A DNA stretch of 64,000 nucleotides from assembly GCF_900188415.1 (NCBI RefSeq), contig NZ_FZNV01000003.1:62001-126000 (forward strand). Direction: 5' to 3'. Origin of the DNA: Maribacter sedimenticola (GTDB lineage Bacteria > Bacteroidota > Bacteroidia > Flavobacteriales > Flavobacteriaceae). Shown here piece by piece: positions 38,262-46,050 of this stretch. Under the pieces are notes generated by a model. That model made no database searches and was not told where the DNA came from. It saw only the letters and a program-made list of their open reading frames with translations. Position 1 is the first letter of the stretch. Each line of letters opens with the position of its first letter. Made by a program: the position numbers and the translations under genes.

Positions 38262-38950
38262 TGCCAGACATAAAAGTTATCATACCGGCTTTTAACGAAG
38301 CAGATTCCATAGCCCATGTTATAAGGGAGCTCCCCAAGACCGTATCCGAGGTTATTGTGGTGAACAACAATTCATCTGACCATACGGTTAAAAATGCCAA
38401 GGCCGCCGGGGCCACCGTGTTGACAGAACCTAGAAAAGGCTATGGCTATGCCTGTTTAAAGGGTCTGGACTATGTGGCCGCACTTGACCGTTCGCCTGAA
38501 ATCATTGTATTCATAGACGGAGACTATTCCGATTATCCGGAGGAACTGGACAAGCTAGTGGCCCCAATTTTACAAAAGGACATAGATTTTGTTGTGGGCG
38601 CGCGAAAAAAAAGCCTGCGCGAAGAAGGTTCCATGACCCCGCAACAGGTTTTTGGCAACTGGTTGGCCACATTTTTAATGCGCTTGTTTTTTGGCGCAAA
38701 GTTTACGGATTTAGGTCCTTTTAGGGCCATTAAATACGAAAAACTCAAAGAATTGCACATGGAGGACAAAACCTATGGATGGACCGTGGAAATGCAATTG
38801 AAAATTTTGAAGAAAAAAATGACATATACCGAAGTACCAGTACGTTACAAACGAAGAATTGGTATCTCAAAAGTTTCAGGAACCGTAAAAGGTAGTATAT
38901 TTGCTGGCATAAAAATATTGGGGTGGATCTTCAAATACAGTATTAAATAA
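38261..38950 (+). CDS. Family 2 glycosyltransferase (DPM1/DPG synthase-like)
   Basis: 229 aa GT2 enzyme without transmembrane helices in its core. Motifs: VIIPAFNEADSIAHVI at the start, VVNNNSSDHT, FIDGDYSDYPE (DxD-type metal site, about 85-95), and GPFRAIKYEKL in the acceptor region. It resembles the polyprenyl-phosphate sugar synthase group. It is translationally coupled to the MORN protein and 1 bp before another GT2 gene. Confidence 0.87.
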   Translation: MPDIKVIIPAFNEADSIAHVIRELPKTVSEVIVVNNNSSDHTVKNAKAAGATVLTEPRKGYGYACLKGLDYVAALDRSPEIIVFIDGDYSDYPEELDKLVAPILQKDIDFVVGARKKSLREEGSMTPQQVFGNWLATFLMRLFFGAKFTDLGPFRAIKYEKLKELHMEDKTYGWTVEMQLKILKKKMTYTEVPVRYKRRIGISKVSGTVKGSIFAGIKILGWIFKYSIK

Positions 38951-38951
38951 T

Positions 38952-40436
38952 ATGGCATTAGCACTAGCGTACCTTATCATAATCGTTTATAGTATTTCAT
39001 TGCTATTGATATTTTTCTATAGCCTGGCGCAGCTTAACCTTTTATTTAATTACCTATCCCAAAAGAGACAGCATCAAACAGCTCCAAAGTTTAATTTACT
39101 GGACCCAAAGGAAATTCCGTTCGTTACCATACAACTACCCGTTTTCAACGAGGAATATGTAATGGACCGTCTTTTGGAAAATATCGCGAAGATAGAATAC
39201 CCAAAGAGCAAGCTGGAAATACAAGTGTTGGACGATTCTACCGATGATACCGTCATCAGTACTGCAGCAAGTATTGCCAAACTACAGGAAACCGGACTGG
39301 ATATTCAACATATACGCAGAACGGACAGATCTGGTTTTAAGGCAGGTGCCCTCAAGGAAGGCCTTAAAATAGCCAAGGGAGAGTTCATTGCCATTTTTGA
39401 TGCGGACTTTTTACCTGCGCCGGATTGGTTGAAGAAAACCGTCATCTATTTTAAAGATGAGGAAATTGGGGTGGTACAGACCCGTTGGGGACATTTGAAC
39501 CGTGATTACTCTACCCTTACCAAAATACAGGCCTTTGCCCTAGATGCCCATTTTACGTTAGAACAGGTTGGTCGTAACAGTAAAGGACATTTTATCAACT
39601 TTAACGGTACCGCTGGTATATGGCGCAAGGAATGTATTATAGATGCCGGTAACTGGGAGGGCGACACCTTGACCGAAGATTTGGATCTAAGCTACCGTGC
39701 CCAATTAAAGAACTGGAAGTTTAAATACCTGGAAGATGTGGAAACTCCTGCAGAACTTCCGGTGGTCATAAGTGCAGCACGTTCGCAACAGTTTAGATGG
39801 AACAAGGGCGGCGCCGAAAATTTCAGAAAAACCGTTTGGAGCGTTATCAGCGCCAAAAACATTCCTTTTAAGACCAAGTTTCACGGAGTTATGCATTTAC
39901 TGAACAGTTCTATGTTCCTATGTGTGTTCTTGGTTGCCCTATTGAGCATTCCGTCCTTATACATTAAGAACACTTATGGCCATTTAGACTGGGTATTTTC
40001 CCTATTGAGCCTGTTTACCGTAAGTACCATTATCCTATTCGTTTGCTATTGGTTTACCTACAAAAGCATACAGGGCAGCGGTTTTGACAATTTTGTGGAC
40101 TATATACGAATTTTCTTTACGTTCTTTTCCGTAGCACTAGGTTTTTCACTGCACAATACCATTGCGGTATTGGAAGGCCATATGGGAAAAAGGAGCGAAT
40201 TTGTTCGTACCCCAAAATTCAACATCAGCACGTTGAAACAAAGTTGGAAGGGCAATAAATACCTTGCCAAAAAATTATCTCCCAATATGATTTTGGAATT
40301 TGCCCTTATGGTCTATTTTATGTTTGGCATGTACAGCGCCATACCTTTAAACGATTTTGGACTGTTCCCTTTTCATTTTATGTTGTTCCTTGGGTTTGGC
40401 TTTGTTTTCTTCAAATCATTGACCTCAAGAGCATAA
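38952..40436 (+). CDS. Processive family 2 glycosyltransferase, membrane-bound
   Basis: 494 aa. One N-terminal helix (about 8-28), then a cytosolic GT2 domain with PVFNEEYVMDRLL, LDDSTDDT, FDADFLP and TEDLDLSYR, the QQFRWNKGG motif (QxxRW) of cellulose-synthase-type enzymes, and four C-terminal helices. It builds or elongates a polysaccharide at the inner membrane; substrate unknown. The preceding GT2 gene is 1 bp away. The run of core genes ends here. Confidence 0.9.
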   Translation: MALALAYLIIIVYSISLLLIFFYSLAQLNLLFNYLSQKRQHQTAPKFNLLDPKEIPFVTIQLPVFNEEYVMDRLLENIAKIEYPKSKLEIQVLDDSTDDTVISTAASIAKLQETGLDIQHIRRTDRSGFKAGALKEGLKIAKGEFIAIFDADFLPAPDWLKKTVIYFKDEEIGVVQTRWGHLNRDYSTLTKIQAFALDAHFTLEQVGRNSKGHFINFNGTAGIWRKECIIDAGNWEGDTLTEDLDLSYRAQLKNWKFKYLEDVETPAELPVVISAARSQQFRWNKGGAENFRKTVWSVISAKNIPFKTKFHGVMHLLNSSMFLCVFLVALLSIPSLYIKNTYGHLDWVFSLLSLFTVSTIILFVCYWFTYKSIQGSGFDNFVDYIRIFFTFFSVALGFSLHNTIAVLEGHMGKRSEFVRTPKFNISTLKQSWKGNKYLAKKLSPNMILEFALMVYFMFGMYSAIPLNDFGLFPFHFMLFLGFGFVFFKSLTSRA

Positions 40437-40474
40437 TATCTGAACGCCCAGTACGGCGTTTGCACCGCATGGTT

Positions 40475-41542
40475 CTACATACTATCCAACGGGCTTTTTA
40501 CCATGGACAACCGTTGTGGCGTAACCTTCGTATACACCTGGGTGGTGGTAATGGAGTTATGCCCCAATAGTTCCTGAATGAAACGCATATCCGCACCGGA
40601 TTCCAATAAATGGGTGGCATAGCTATGGCGCAGCCCGTGAATTCCTATTTTTTTCCTGATACCTGCAATTTTCATTGCTTTTTTGAACACCTGCTGAACA
40701 GAACTTTTGGAGTAAGCGCCACCATATTTTCCTTCAAACAAATATTTCTTTGGCCTATATTTCTTAAAATATTCCCTTAGTAATGGCAACAATTTTTCCG
40801 GTAAGGGTACATACCGGTCTTTTTTACCCTTGGCACCTACTACATGAATTACCATTCTAGCGCTATCCACATCATTAAGTTTAATATTGACCACTTCTGA
40901 AACCCGTAATCCTGCGCCATAACACAATTTAAGTGCTACTAGGTGCTTTAAATTATCCGTAGCATTAAACACCTTGGCCACTTGTTCTTTGCTGAGCAAC
41001 TTAGGCAAGACCAATGGTTTTTTTGGCCTGGGAATGTCAAAGAACATCTTTGGCCTATGCAATACCTGCTCAAAGTAAAATTTTACCGCATTGATTTTAC
41101 CGTTAAGCTTTCTCTCACCCATACCCTCTTTCTTTACACAATGCAAAAAATAGTCCTTAAGCCTAGCGGAATCCAAACGATCTACAGGGTATGACTTCAA
41201 AAGCTTTAAAAGGTGATAGAATTCTGCCATGTAAATTCTCTTGGTATTGTCACTATAGCCTTTTAGTTGCAACTGGTCATACATTTGGGCATATGCTTTT
41301 TGATTGGTAGCGGAAAGCGACATCATTTTCCCTTGAATCATGGATTTAGGTTCCATACCCAATTGTTGGCGTACTACCGGAAGGTCAGGTAAATACCATG
41401 ATTTTTTAGTCTGGCTCCACCTAACGGATGGAAACCTTTTACGCAATGCCTCTTTATTTTTTTGACTGTATTTCAATGAAATCAAGATTACATTTTTACC
41501 TCTGTGGGTATCTGTCGAGAACGTGTAAAATTCATTATTCAT
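40475..41542 (-). CDS. XerD/IntI-like tyrosine recombinase at the head of the cassette array
   Basis: 355 aa. An N-terminal arm region (1-75) with RWSQTKKSWYLPD precedes a SAM-like core-binding domain (about 80-170) and a catalytic domain with Arg213 (AGLRVSE), Lys240 (KGKKDR), His302-x-x-Arg305 (HGLRH), His328 (LGHNS) and Tyr337 (VYTKV). The tail MVKSPLDSM ends in the SPLD motif I remember from IntI integrases. Lys240 and His302 are 62 residues apart, XerD-like (about 72) rather than IntI1-like (about 106), so the IntI insertion is absent. It is divergent from the cassettes, as intI genes are. That it moves these cassettes is inferred. Confidence 0.88.
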   Translation of the reverse strand: MNNEFYTFSTDTHRGKNVILISLKYSQKNKEALRKRFPSVRWSQTKKSWYLPDLPVVRQQLGMEPKSMIQGKMMSLSATNQKAYAQMYDQLQLKGYSDNTKRIYMAEFYHLLKLLKSYPVDRLDSARLKDYFLHCVKKEGMGERKLNGKINAVKFYFEQVLHRPKMFFDIPRPKKPLVLPKLLSKEQVAKVFNATDNLKHLVALKLCYGAGLRVSEVVNIKLNDVDSARMVIHVVGAKGKKDRYVPLPEKLLPLLREYFKKYRPKKYLFEGKYGGAYSKSSVQQVFKKAMKIAGIRKKIGIHGLRHSYATHLLESGADMRFIQELLGHNSITTTQVYTKVTPQRLSMVKSPLDSM

Positions 41543-41571
41543 GGGAAAACGGTATAAGATTATAGTTGCCC

Positions 41572-41615
41572 AAAAAATATATCAAATTTAAAAATACAAC
41601 AATGATATATTTTTT
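41572..41615. promoter_or_regulatory. 13-bp perfect inverted repeat in the recombinase promoter region
   Basis: Arms AAAAAATATATCA (41572-41584) and TGATATATTTTTT (41603-41615) with an 18-bp spacer, 30 bp upstream of the recombinase start. It could be an operator for the recombinase or a recombinase binding site. The spacer contains ACAAC. Confidence 0.55.
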
Positions 41616-41722
41616 GCGCAATTGACTTAACCATTTTACGCTACCATGGTTATTACATTTATTAGAAAATTGTATCTTTCTTATCATTAACCATGATCAC
41701 ACATATTTATGTGTTAGCACAT
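41616..41722. other. Candidate attI-like primary site and cassette promoter region
   Basis: This is the only gap between the recombinase and the first cassette boundary (GTTAGCACAT at 41713-41722). A small inverted repeat, ACACAT-ATTT-ATGTGT (41699-41714), ends at the GTT, in the position expected for paired recombinase sites at an attI. TATCTTTC (41673-41680) resembles a -7 box with one mismatch and could be a cassette promoter; no TTTG -33 is seen. Function is inferred from position only. Confidence 0.4.
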
Positions 41723-41725
41723 ATT

Positions 41726-42454
41726 ATGAAAAGAAAAATAGTCCTTGCTTTAATTTTGCTTCTGTTATTTTGCTTGGTCTATCTTAATATAAGTTCAAGG
41801 AAAATTGAAGGAGTTTGGCTAAATACTAATTACATCAGTTCTGCCTCTGGCAACATACTGCCCGGCCAGTCAATTCTTAAACTAAAAAATCATAAGTCAA
41901 TTTCATATAGTCATTATAATAATCCTAGTGGGAATGGTTACTTCTTCTTTTTTAAAAATAGCATTTGGATTTGGCCTAAGTTTTATGAGGTTTATGCAAT
42001 TAAAAAAGCTTCATTAGTTTATCAGGACAGCTTGATTTTGGAAATACATAAAGGTGAAAAAAATATATTTAAAAAAGTTCATGACAGTCTTCAAAATAAT
42101 TCTGATTATGGATTCAGTTTTAAGAATAAGGCTTTTGAATTTCAGACTGAAAACACCAGTGGAAAGCTCTATTTTAATCAAGAGCTTTTCTTTTTAAAAT
42201 CAAATTCTTCTAGCTTGGAATGGCACATGGACGGATGGGAGACTTTTAAAGTCGACAACTTCAATTTCATAGTTTTGGCAAATGGTTCGCCTTTAATAGT
42301 AAAAAAGAATAATAGTGTTCCGTTATTATATCAATTTAATAATGGAAACTCCTTGGGTGAAATTAAATTGAAAGAGACCTCATTGGACTCGACCGAATTC
42401 CGAAATATTCAAGAACAAGTAGAGGTCTTCGAAAAAAGGAGAAAGAATAAATAA
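41726..42454 (+). CDS. Cassette 1: membrane-anchored protein of unknown function
   Basis: 242 aa from the ATG at 41726; the frame is open from 41693, but that start would lie before the cassette boundary GTT at 41713. One N-terminal hydrophobic segment (KIVLALILLLLFCLVYLNI) acts as signal or anchor. The rest is polar with beta-strand character (GVWLNTNYISSASGN, SGNGYFFFFKNSIWIWP). No recognised family. It is the first cassette, nearest the presumed promoter, so the best expressed if the integron model holds. Confidence 0.75.
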   Translation: MKRKIVLALILLLLFCLVYLNISSRKIEGVWLNTNYISSASGNILPGQSILKLKNHKSISYSHYNNPSGNGYFFFFKNSIWIWPKFYEVYAIKKASLVYQDSLILEIHKGEKNIFKKVHDSLQNNSDYGFSFKNKAFEFQTENTSGKLYFNQELFFLKSNSSSLEWHMDGWETFKVDNFNFIVLANGSPLIVKKNNSVPLLYQFNNGNSLGEIKLKETSLDSTEFRNIQEQVEVFEKRRKNK

Positions 42455-42457
42455 AAC

Positions 42458-42663
42458 ATGTGCTAACAACACCTATAGCAAATAGGGCGATAAATACTAT
42501 ATTTAAAGGCTTGGTCGTGCTTGCAAAGTCCGCCAAATCTTTTGGATTTGGCAATTTAAAAAATGAAAGTAATTACAAAACAAAAAGCTTTGGCTACGAG
42601 CGCAGACGGAAACGAAAAGTTTCCTTGCCTGCCCTACTTGCCATAGCCTAACCGTTGTGTTTA
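42458..42663 (+). repeat. attC-like element 1 (long class)
   Basis: Outer half-sites: ATGTGCTAAC (closes cassette 1, matches its start at 41713) and GTTGTGTTTA (opens cassette 2). Inner arms CCTATAGCAAATAGGGC and GCCCTACTTGCCATAGCC differ mainly by top-strand A-C pairs. Inner stem GCCAAATC-TTTTG-GATTTGGC and a distal copy GCTTTGGC are compensatory variants of the other long elements. Confidence 0.85.
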
Positions 42664-42691
42664 ATATTACTCAAATCAAATAATCGAGCAA

Positions 42692-42859
42692 ATGAAAAAC
42701 TTTTTGAACATTAAAAATCTCAAAATGGCACTTGGGTTCGCAACAGGATTTGCTATTTATGATTACTTTTCGGACGGACAAGTCGATTGGATAAGAGCAA
42801 TAGTGACAGCAATTTTGGCGGTTGTAATCATGGCAATTTTTAACGGACTCAAAAAATAA
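42692..42859 (+). CDS. Cassette 2a: 55-aa membrane peptide
   Basis: Too short for most gene finders: 55 codons, MKNFLNIKNLKMALGFATG then a polar patch DYFSDGQVDW and a hydrophobic helix AIVTAILAVVIMAIF. The stop is one base before the start of the DUF3667 gene, and the reading frame fills the space between element 1 and that gene. Coding is supported by the two clean helices and tight spacing; function unknown. Confidence 0.6.
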   Translation: MKNFLNIKNLKMALGFATGFAIYDYFSDGQVDWIRAIVTAILAVVIMAIFNGLKK

Positions 42860-42860
42860 A

Positions 42861-43607
42861 ATGAATTGCAAAAACTGCGATAATTTAACTAGTGGTAAAT
42901 TTTGTGCTAATTGTGGACAAAACACTAAAGTTGACAAATTAAATCTCCCAAATTTCTTAACTGAAATTTCAGATAGTGTTTTTCAGCTAAATCGTGGACT
43001 CTTTTACACAATTAAAGAGTTATTCAATAGACCAGGTCATGCGATTCGAGGGTTTATACAAGGCAGAAGAAAAGAATATTTTAAACCTATTGCGTATGTA
43101 TTGACCTTGTCTACAATTTACTTCATTATTTCTCAATTATCTGACCATCCCACATTAATTGACGATTTCTTAGCTGGATATTCAAATGGAGGCGAAGAAC
43201 GTGGGCTGGAAACCAATTCATCCCCAATTTTAAATTGGTTATCCGATAACTATGCTTATACCACTTTACTTTTACTTCCACTTTTTTCTTTTGCGACATA
43301 TCTCTCCTTCAATGGACTTGGACAAAATTATCTTGAGCATATTGTAATTAACTCCTATATTACTGGACAACAAGCGATTATTTATTCATTTTTAATGATT
43401 ATTGGAGTGTTGATTAACAGAGAAGATATTACCATTTTAGCAGCGGTTATAATTTGCACTATGTTCAATTACTGGACTTTTTCTCAATTTTATTCTAATA
43501 CAAAAGGATTTAAAATCATTTTCAGACTATTGCTTGCTTATATTTTATACGTAGTTTTTGTATCTATATTTCTAATAGCATTTACCTTTAAATCGTTAGC
43601 ATTGTAA
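42861..43607 (+). CDS. Cassette 2b: DUF3667-like membrane protein
   Basis: 248 aa. An N-terminal zinc ribbon (CKNCDNLTSGKFCANCGQ, two CxxC pairs) is followed by FLTEISDSVFQLNRGLFYTI and about five transmembrane helices. This is the layout of DUF3667 proteins of Bacteroidota, function unknown. It follows the 55-aa peptide by one base, so the two are co-expressed in cassette 2. Confidence 0.82.
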   Translation: MNCKNCDNLTSGKFCANCGQNTKVDKLNLPNFLTEISDSVFQLNRGLFYTIKELFNRPGHAIRGFIQGRRKEYFKPIAYVLTLSTIYFIISQLSDHPTLIDDFLAGYSNGGEERGLETNSSPILNWLSDNYAYTTLLLLPLFSFATYLSFNGLGQNYLEHIVINSYITGQQAIIYSFLMIIGVLINREDITILAAVIICTMFNYWTFSQFYSNTKGFKIIFRLLLAYILYVVFVSIFLIAFTFKSLAL

Positions 43608-43616
43608 AAAAAATAC

Positions 43617-43818
43617 TAAACACAACAAAACCTATAAACAATACGGGCTTAGGTTTTAAACACTATGGTCTGTGTATATTTATAATGTCGCGAAATCTTT
43701 AGGATTTCGCTTTGAGAGAAAAAAAGAAAAACCAAAACAAAAAGATTTCGCAATGTACGTGGCGGAAGACAAACGCTAGTTTGCTCCCGCACTGTTTATA
43801 GCTCAGACGTTGCCAATA
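43617..43818 (+). repeat. attC-like element 2 (long class)
   Basis: TAAACACAAC closes cassette 2 (perfect complement of GTTGTGTTTA); GTTGCCAATA opens cassette 3. Inner arms CCTATAAACAATACGGG and CCCGCACTGTTTATAG. The inner stem is GCGAAATC-TTTAG-GATTTCGC with a distal GATTTCGC copy, a further compensatory version. Confidence 0.85.
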
Positions 43819-43821
43819 ATT

Positions 43822-44303
43822 ATGAAAAACATACTTTCAATCATATTAATCTTTCATTTTGGAGTTTATAATTTCAATTATTCAGACAATATAATTGGAA
43901 CTTGGAGAGTCAAAAAAAATGTTAATTTAAGGACTCTAAAAGAACATAAAGAAATAACGCGATGTAATTTTAAACAGATAAAAACAGAAAACGGAACTGG
44001 TTATCCTGACAGAACATTCAAAGTTAATGGAGATTATATTGATTATTATACAGCTGACTATAAAGAATATGGCAAGTGGGAAATAGTAGATAACAATTTA
44101 GTACTAAATCATATTTTGGAGAAAAAAATACTGATTCTAATAAAGAATTATTGAACGTATTGAAATCGAATAACTTAATATTTAAAGAGGAAAATGGGTT
44201 CTATTATTTAAAACCGACTGAAATAAAAATTAAATATATAAACAAAAACCGAATTCAACTTGGAAGTGATAGTGTTTACACAATATATAAAAGAGTAAAA
44301 TAA
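43822..44303 (+). pseudogene. Cassette 3: lipocalin-like small secreted protein, frameshifted in an A-run
   Basis: The frame MKNILSIILIFHFGVYNF...IIGTWRVKKNVN stops at 44154. The remaining 150 bases up to the element are coding in another frame: ELLNVLKSNNL, EENGFYYLKPTEIKI, DSVYTIYKRVK then stop at 44303. Restoring one A in the run of seven at 44122-44128 joins both parts into about 160 aa. The shape (signal peptide, IIGTWRV, short strands) resembles small lipocalin-like proteins but I cannot name a family. It could be a real frameshift, polymerase slippage or a homopolymer sequencing error. Confidence 0.7.
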
Positions 44304-44304
44304 C

Positions 44305-44443
44305 TATTGGCAACAACGTGTATAATTAATTGCTTGTTTTAAGCCTACTTACGAACATTCCTGCGGAATATTCTATCTGTGATTTATTTGCTAAATTAGT
44401 TGCTTATCCACGCCACTAATCATACACGAGACCGTTACCAACA
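44305..44443 (+). repeat. attC-like element 3 (short class)
   Basis: TATTGGCAAC closes cassette 3 (perfect match to GTTGCCAATA); GTTACCAACA opens cassette 4. Inner arms GTGTATAATTAATTGC and GCCACTAATCATACAC. Internal hairpin GAACATTCC-TGC-GGAATATTC. Confidence 0.85.
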
Positions 44444-44457
44444 ATTTCAAGAAACCT

Positions 44458-45087
44458 ATGGATTGGTTTAGAAAAAAATCTTGGACAAAAAAAGACGAAG
44501 AACATTTCTTTGCCAAACTGAATCGAGCCAGGAAATGGGGTCGACCGCAATATTTGAGAATTCAAGCTGTTGAATTAATAATGACAAAGAAACCGGACTT
44601 ACTAAAAGTTGCGGAATCTTTACTTATTAAAATGCTTGATGAATATCCTAATGAGCAATCGGAAAGAAGTTTAGCACTTAACTCTCTCGCTGATATTTAT
44701 AGATTACAAAATGAGTTGCCAAAATCTATTGAATATTATAAAAAATCGATGGATTTCGAACAAGAATACCCCAATGTAAAAACTAACTCCTATTTAGATT
44801 ATTCGGAATTAATTATTAAAACAAATAATATCGAAAAATATGATGACGTATTGGACATCTTACTTGAGCGACAAAAGGAGTTACTATTTCCAATTGATAA
44901 ATATAAAACTGCTTCAATTATTTCTATAATTTACAATTTCAAAAATGAGATGGGTTTAGCTAGACAGTACGCAGAAATTGCTGAGGAGAATGCAAATGCT
45001 CAAACTTCTGGACTTAGATATCATAAAAATTTAGGAGTTGTTAAAGAGCGAACTAATTGGCTGGACAAACTAGTAAATCGGGAATAA
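44458..45087 (+). CDS. Cassette 4: TPR-like helical protein
   Basis: 209 aa, no signal peptide. Helical with TPR-like spacing, clearest at ERSLALNSLADIYRLQNELP followed by KSIEYYKKSMDFEQEYPNV and later ARQYAEIAEENANAQTSG. Family not recognised. As a cytosolic TPR adaptor in a single-gene cassette it might regulate a partner or bind peptides; there is no direct clue. Confidence 0.72.
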   Translation: MDWFRKKSWTKKDEEHFFAKLNRARKWGRPQYLRIQAVELIMTKKPDLLKVAESLLIKMLDEYPNEQSERSLALNSLADIYRLQNELPKSIEYYKKSMDFEQEYPNVKTNSYLDYSELIIKTNNIEKYDDVLDILLERQKELLFPIDKYKTASIISIIYNFKNEMGLARQYAEIAEENANAQTSGLRYHKNLGVVKERTNWLDKLVNRE

Positions 45088-45091
45088 AAAC

Positions 45092-45291
45092 TGTTGGTAA
45101 CAAAACCTAAACGTAATACGGAGTTTTGAGCTAAATGGAAAGGTCTGTGTATATTTATAATGTCGCTAAATCTTTGGGATTTAGCTTTGATAAGAAAAAT
45201 AAAACTAAACAAAAAGCTTTAGCTTCGTGCGCAGACGGAAACGAAAAGTTTCCTTGCCTCCGCACTACGCTTAGCCCAACCGTTACCCACA
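45092..45291 (+). repeat. attC-like element 4 (long class)
   Basis: TGTTGGTAAC closes cassette 4 (perfect); GTTACCCACA opens cassette 5. Inner arms CCTAAACGTAATACGG and CCGCACTACGCTTAGCC. Inner stem GCTAAATC-TTTGG-GATTTAGC with distal AAAAAGCTTTAGC. Confidence 0.87.
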
Positions 45292-45313
45292 AGCGAAAAA
45301 AAGCCAGCCGTAC

Positions 45314-45366
45314 GTTCAAGCACATTTAATTTTGCTCGTGCCTCACAAAATTAAAAGAGCTTTCAC
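45314..45366 (+). repeat. Hairpin direct repeat, left copy
   Basis: Starts GTTCAAGCACATTTAA and ends AAGAGCTTTCAC. Perfect 10-bp stem TTTAATTTTG (45325-45334) with CAAAATTAAA (45346-45355), loop CTCGTGCCTCA. The right copy at 53191 has the same loop and compensating stem changes. Confidence 0.75.
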
Positions 45367-45411
45367 TTCCCTTCCCACTCCAAGAATAATATTCAACATA
45401 AATTAGATAGT

Positions 45412-45440
45412 TGTCCCAAATAATTACTAAATTTGGGACA
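45412..45440 (+). promoter_or_regulatory. Perfect inverted repeat over the AbiEi-like promoter (probable operator)
   Basis: Arms TGTCCCAAAT (45412-45421) and ATTTGGGACA (45431-45440), 9-bp spacer, 14 bp before the antitoxin start codon. The right arm overlaps TAAATTTG (45428-45435), an exact match to the Bacteroidota -7 box TAnnTTTG. AbiEi antitoxins are known to repress their own promoter by binding inverted repeats, so autoregulation is likely. Confidence 0.72.
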
Positions 45441-45454
45441 TAAATAAATGAGAA

Positions 45455-46048
45455 ATGACTAAATCAGTTCAAACTAGAATTGAAAACGAAATAAAATCAA
45501 TGAAAAGAGGGAGTATTCTATTCCCATCTAACTTTGATGATATAGGAAATGTGGAAGTTGTAAAGAAATCATTATTAAGACTTGAAAACAAAAAGTTCTT
45601 AGTAAGGTTAGCTCATGGAATATATTTATACCCAAAACAAGATAAACTTTTAGGAGTTCTATACCCCACAATAGAAGAAATTGCAATTGCAATTGCAGAA
45701 CGAGATAAAGCACGAATTATACCAACAGGAATAACAGCACTAAATAAATTAGGATTATCAACTCAAATTCCAATGAATATTGTTTTCTTAACCGATGGAG
45801 CTCCAAGAAGTATAGTGGTTGGCAAAAGAACAATAAAATTTAAGCGTACATCTCCAAAAAACTTAGCTGTAAAAGGAGAAATTACAAGTTTAATTATTCA
45901 AGCTCTTAAGGAAATAGGAAAAGGTAATGTAACAGCAGAGCAATTAGAAAAAATTAAAATACATCTTGAAAAAGAAAAAAAAGAAATAATAGAACATGAT
46001 GCTAAACTAGCTCCTGTTTGGATATCAAAAATCATGAAGAATAATTAA
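45455..46048 (+). CDS. Cassette 5: AbiEi-like antitoxin/regulator (DUF6088-like)
   Basis: 197 aa. N-terminal winged-helix domain (about 1-75: GSILFPSNFDDIGN, VVKKSLLRLENKKFLVRLAHGIYLYP) and a C-terminal AbiEi-type region (TALNKLGLSTQIPMNIVFLTDG). In type IV toxin-antitoxin systems such proteins repress the operon and counteract the AbiEii nucleotidyltransferase without binding it. It is the first gene of the six-gene operon, 2 bp before the AbiEii-like gene. Confidence 0.85.
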   Translation: MTKSVQTRIENEIKSMKRGSILFPSNFDDIGNVEVVKKSLLRLENKKFLVRLAHGIYLYPKQDKLLGVLYPTIEEIAIAIAERDKARIIPTGITALNKLGLSTQIPMNIVFLTDGAPRSIVVGKRTIKFKRTSPKNLAVKGEITSLIIQALKEIGKGNVTAEQLEKIKIHLEKEKKEIIEHDAKLAPVWISKIMKNN

Positions 46049-46050
46049 AC

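Noticed and set aside
40443..40460. AACGCC-CAGTAC-GGCGTT as terminator of the recombinase gene
   Set aside because: Stem of only 6 bp and no T-run on either side; not enough to call.
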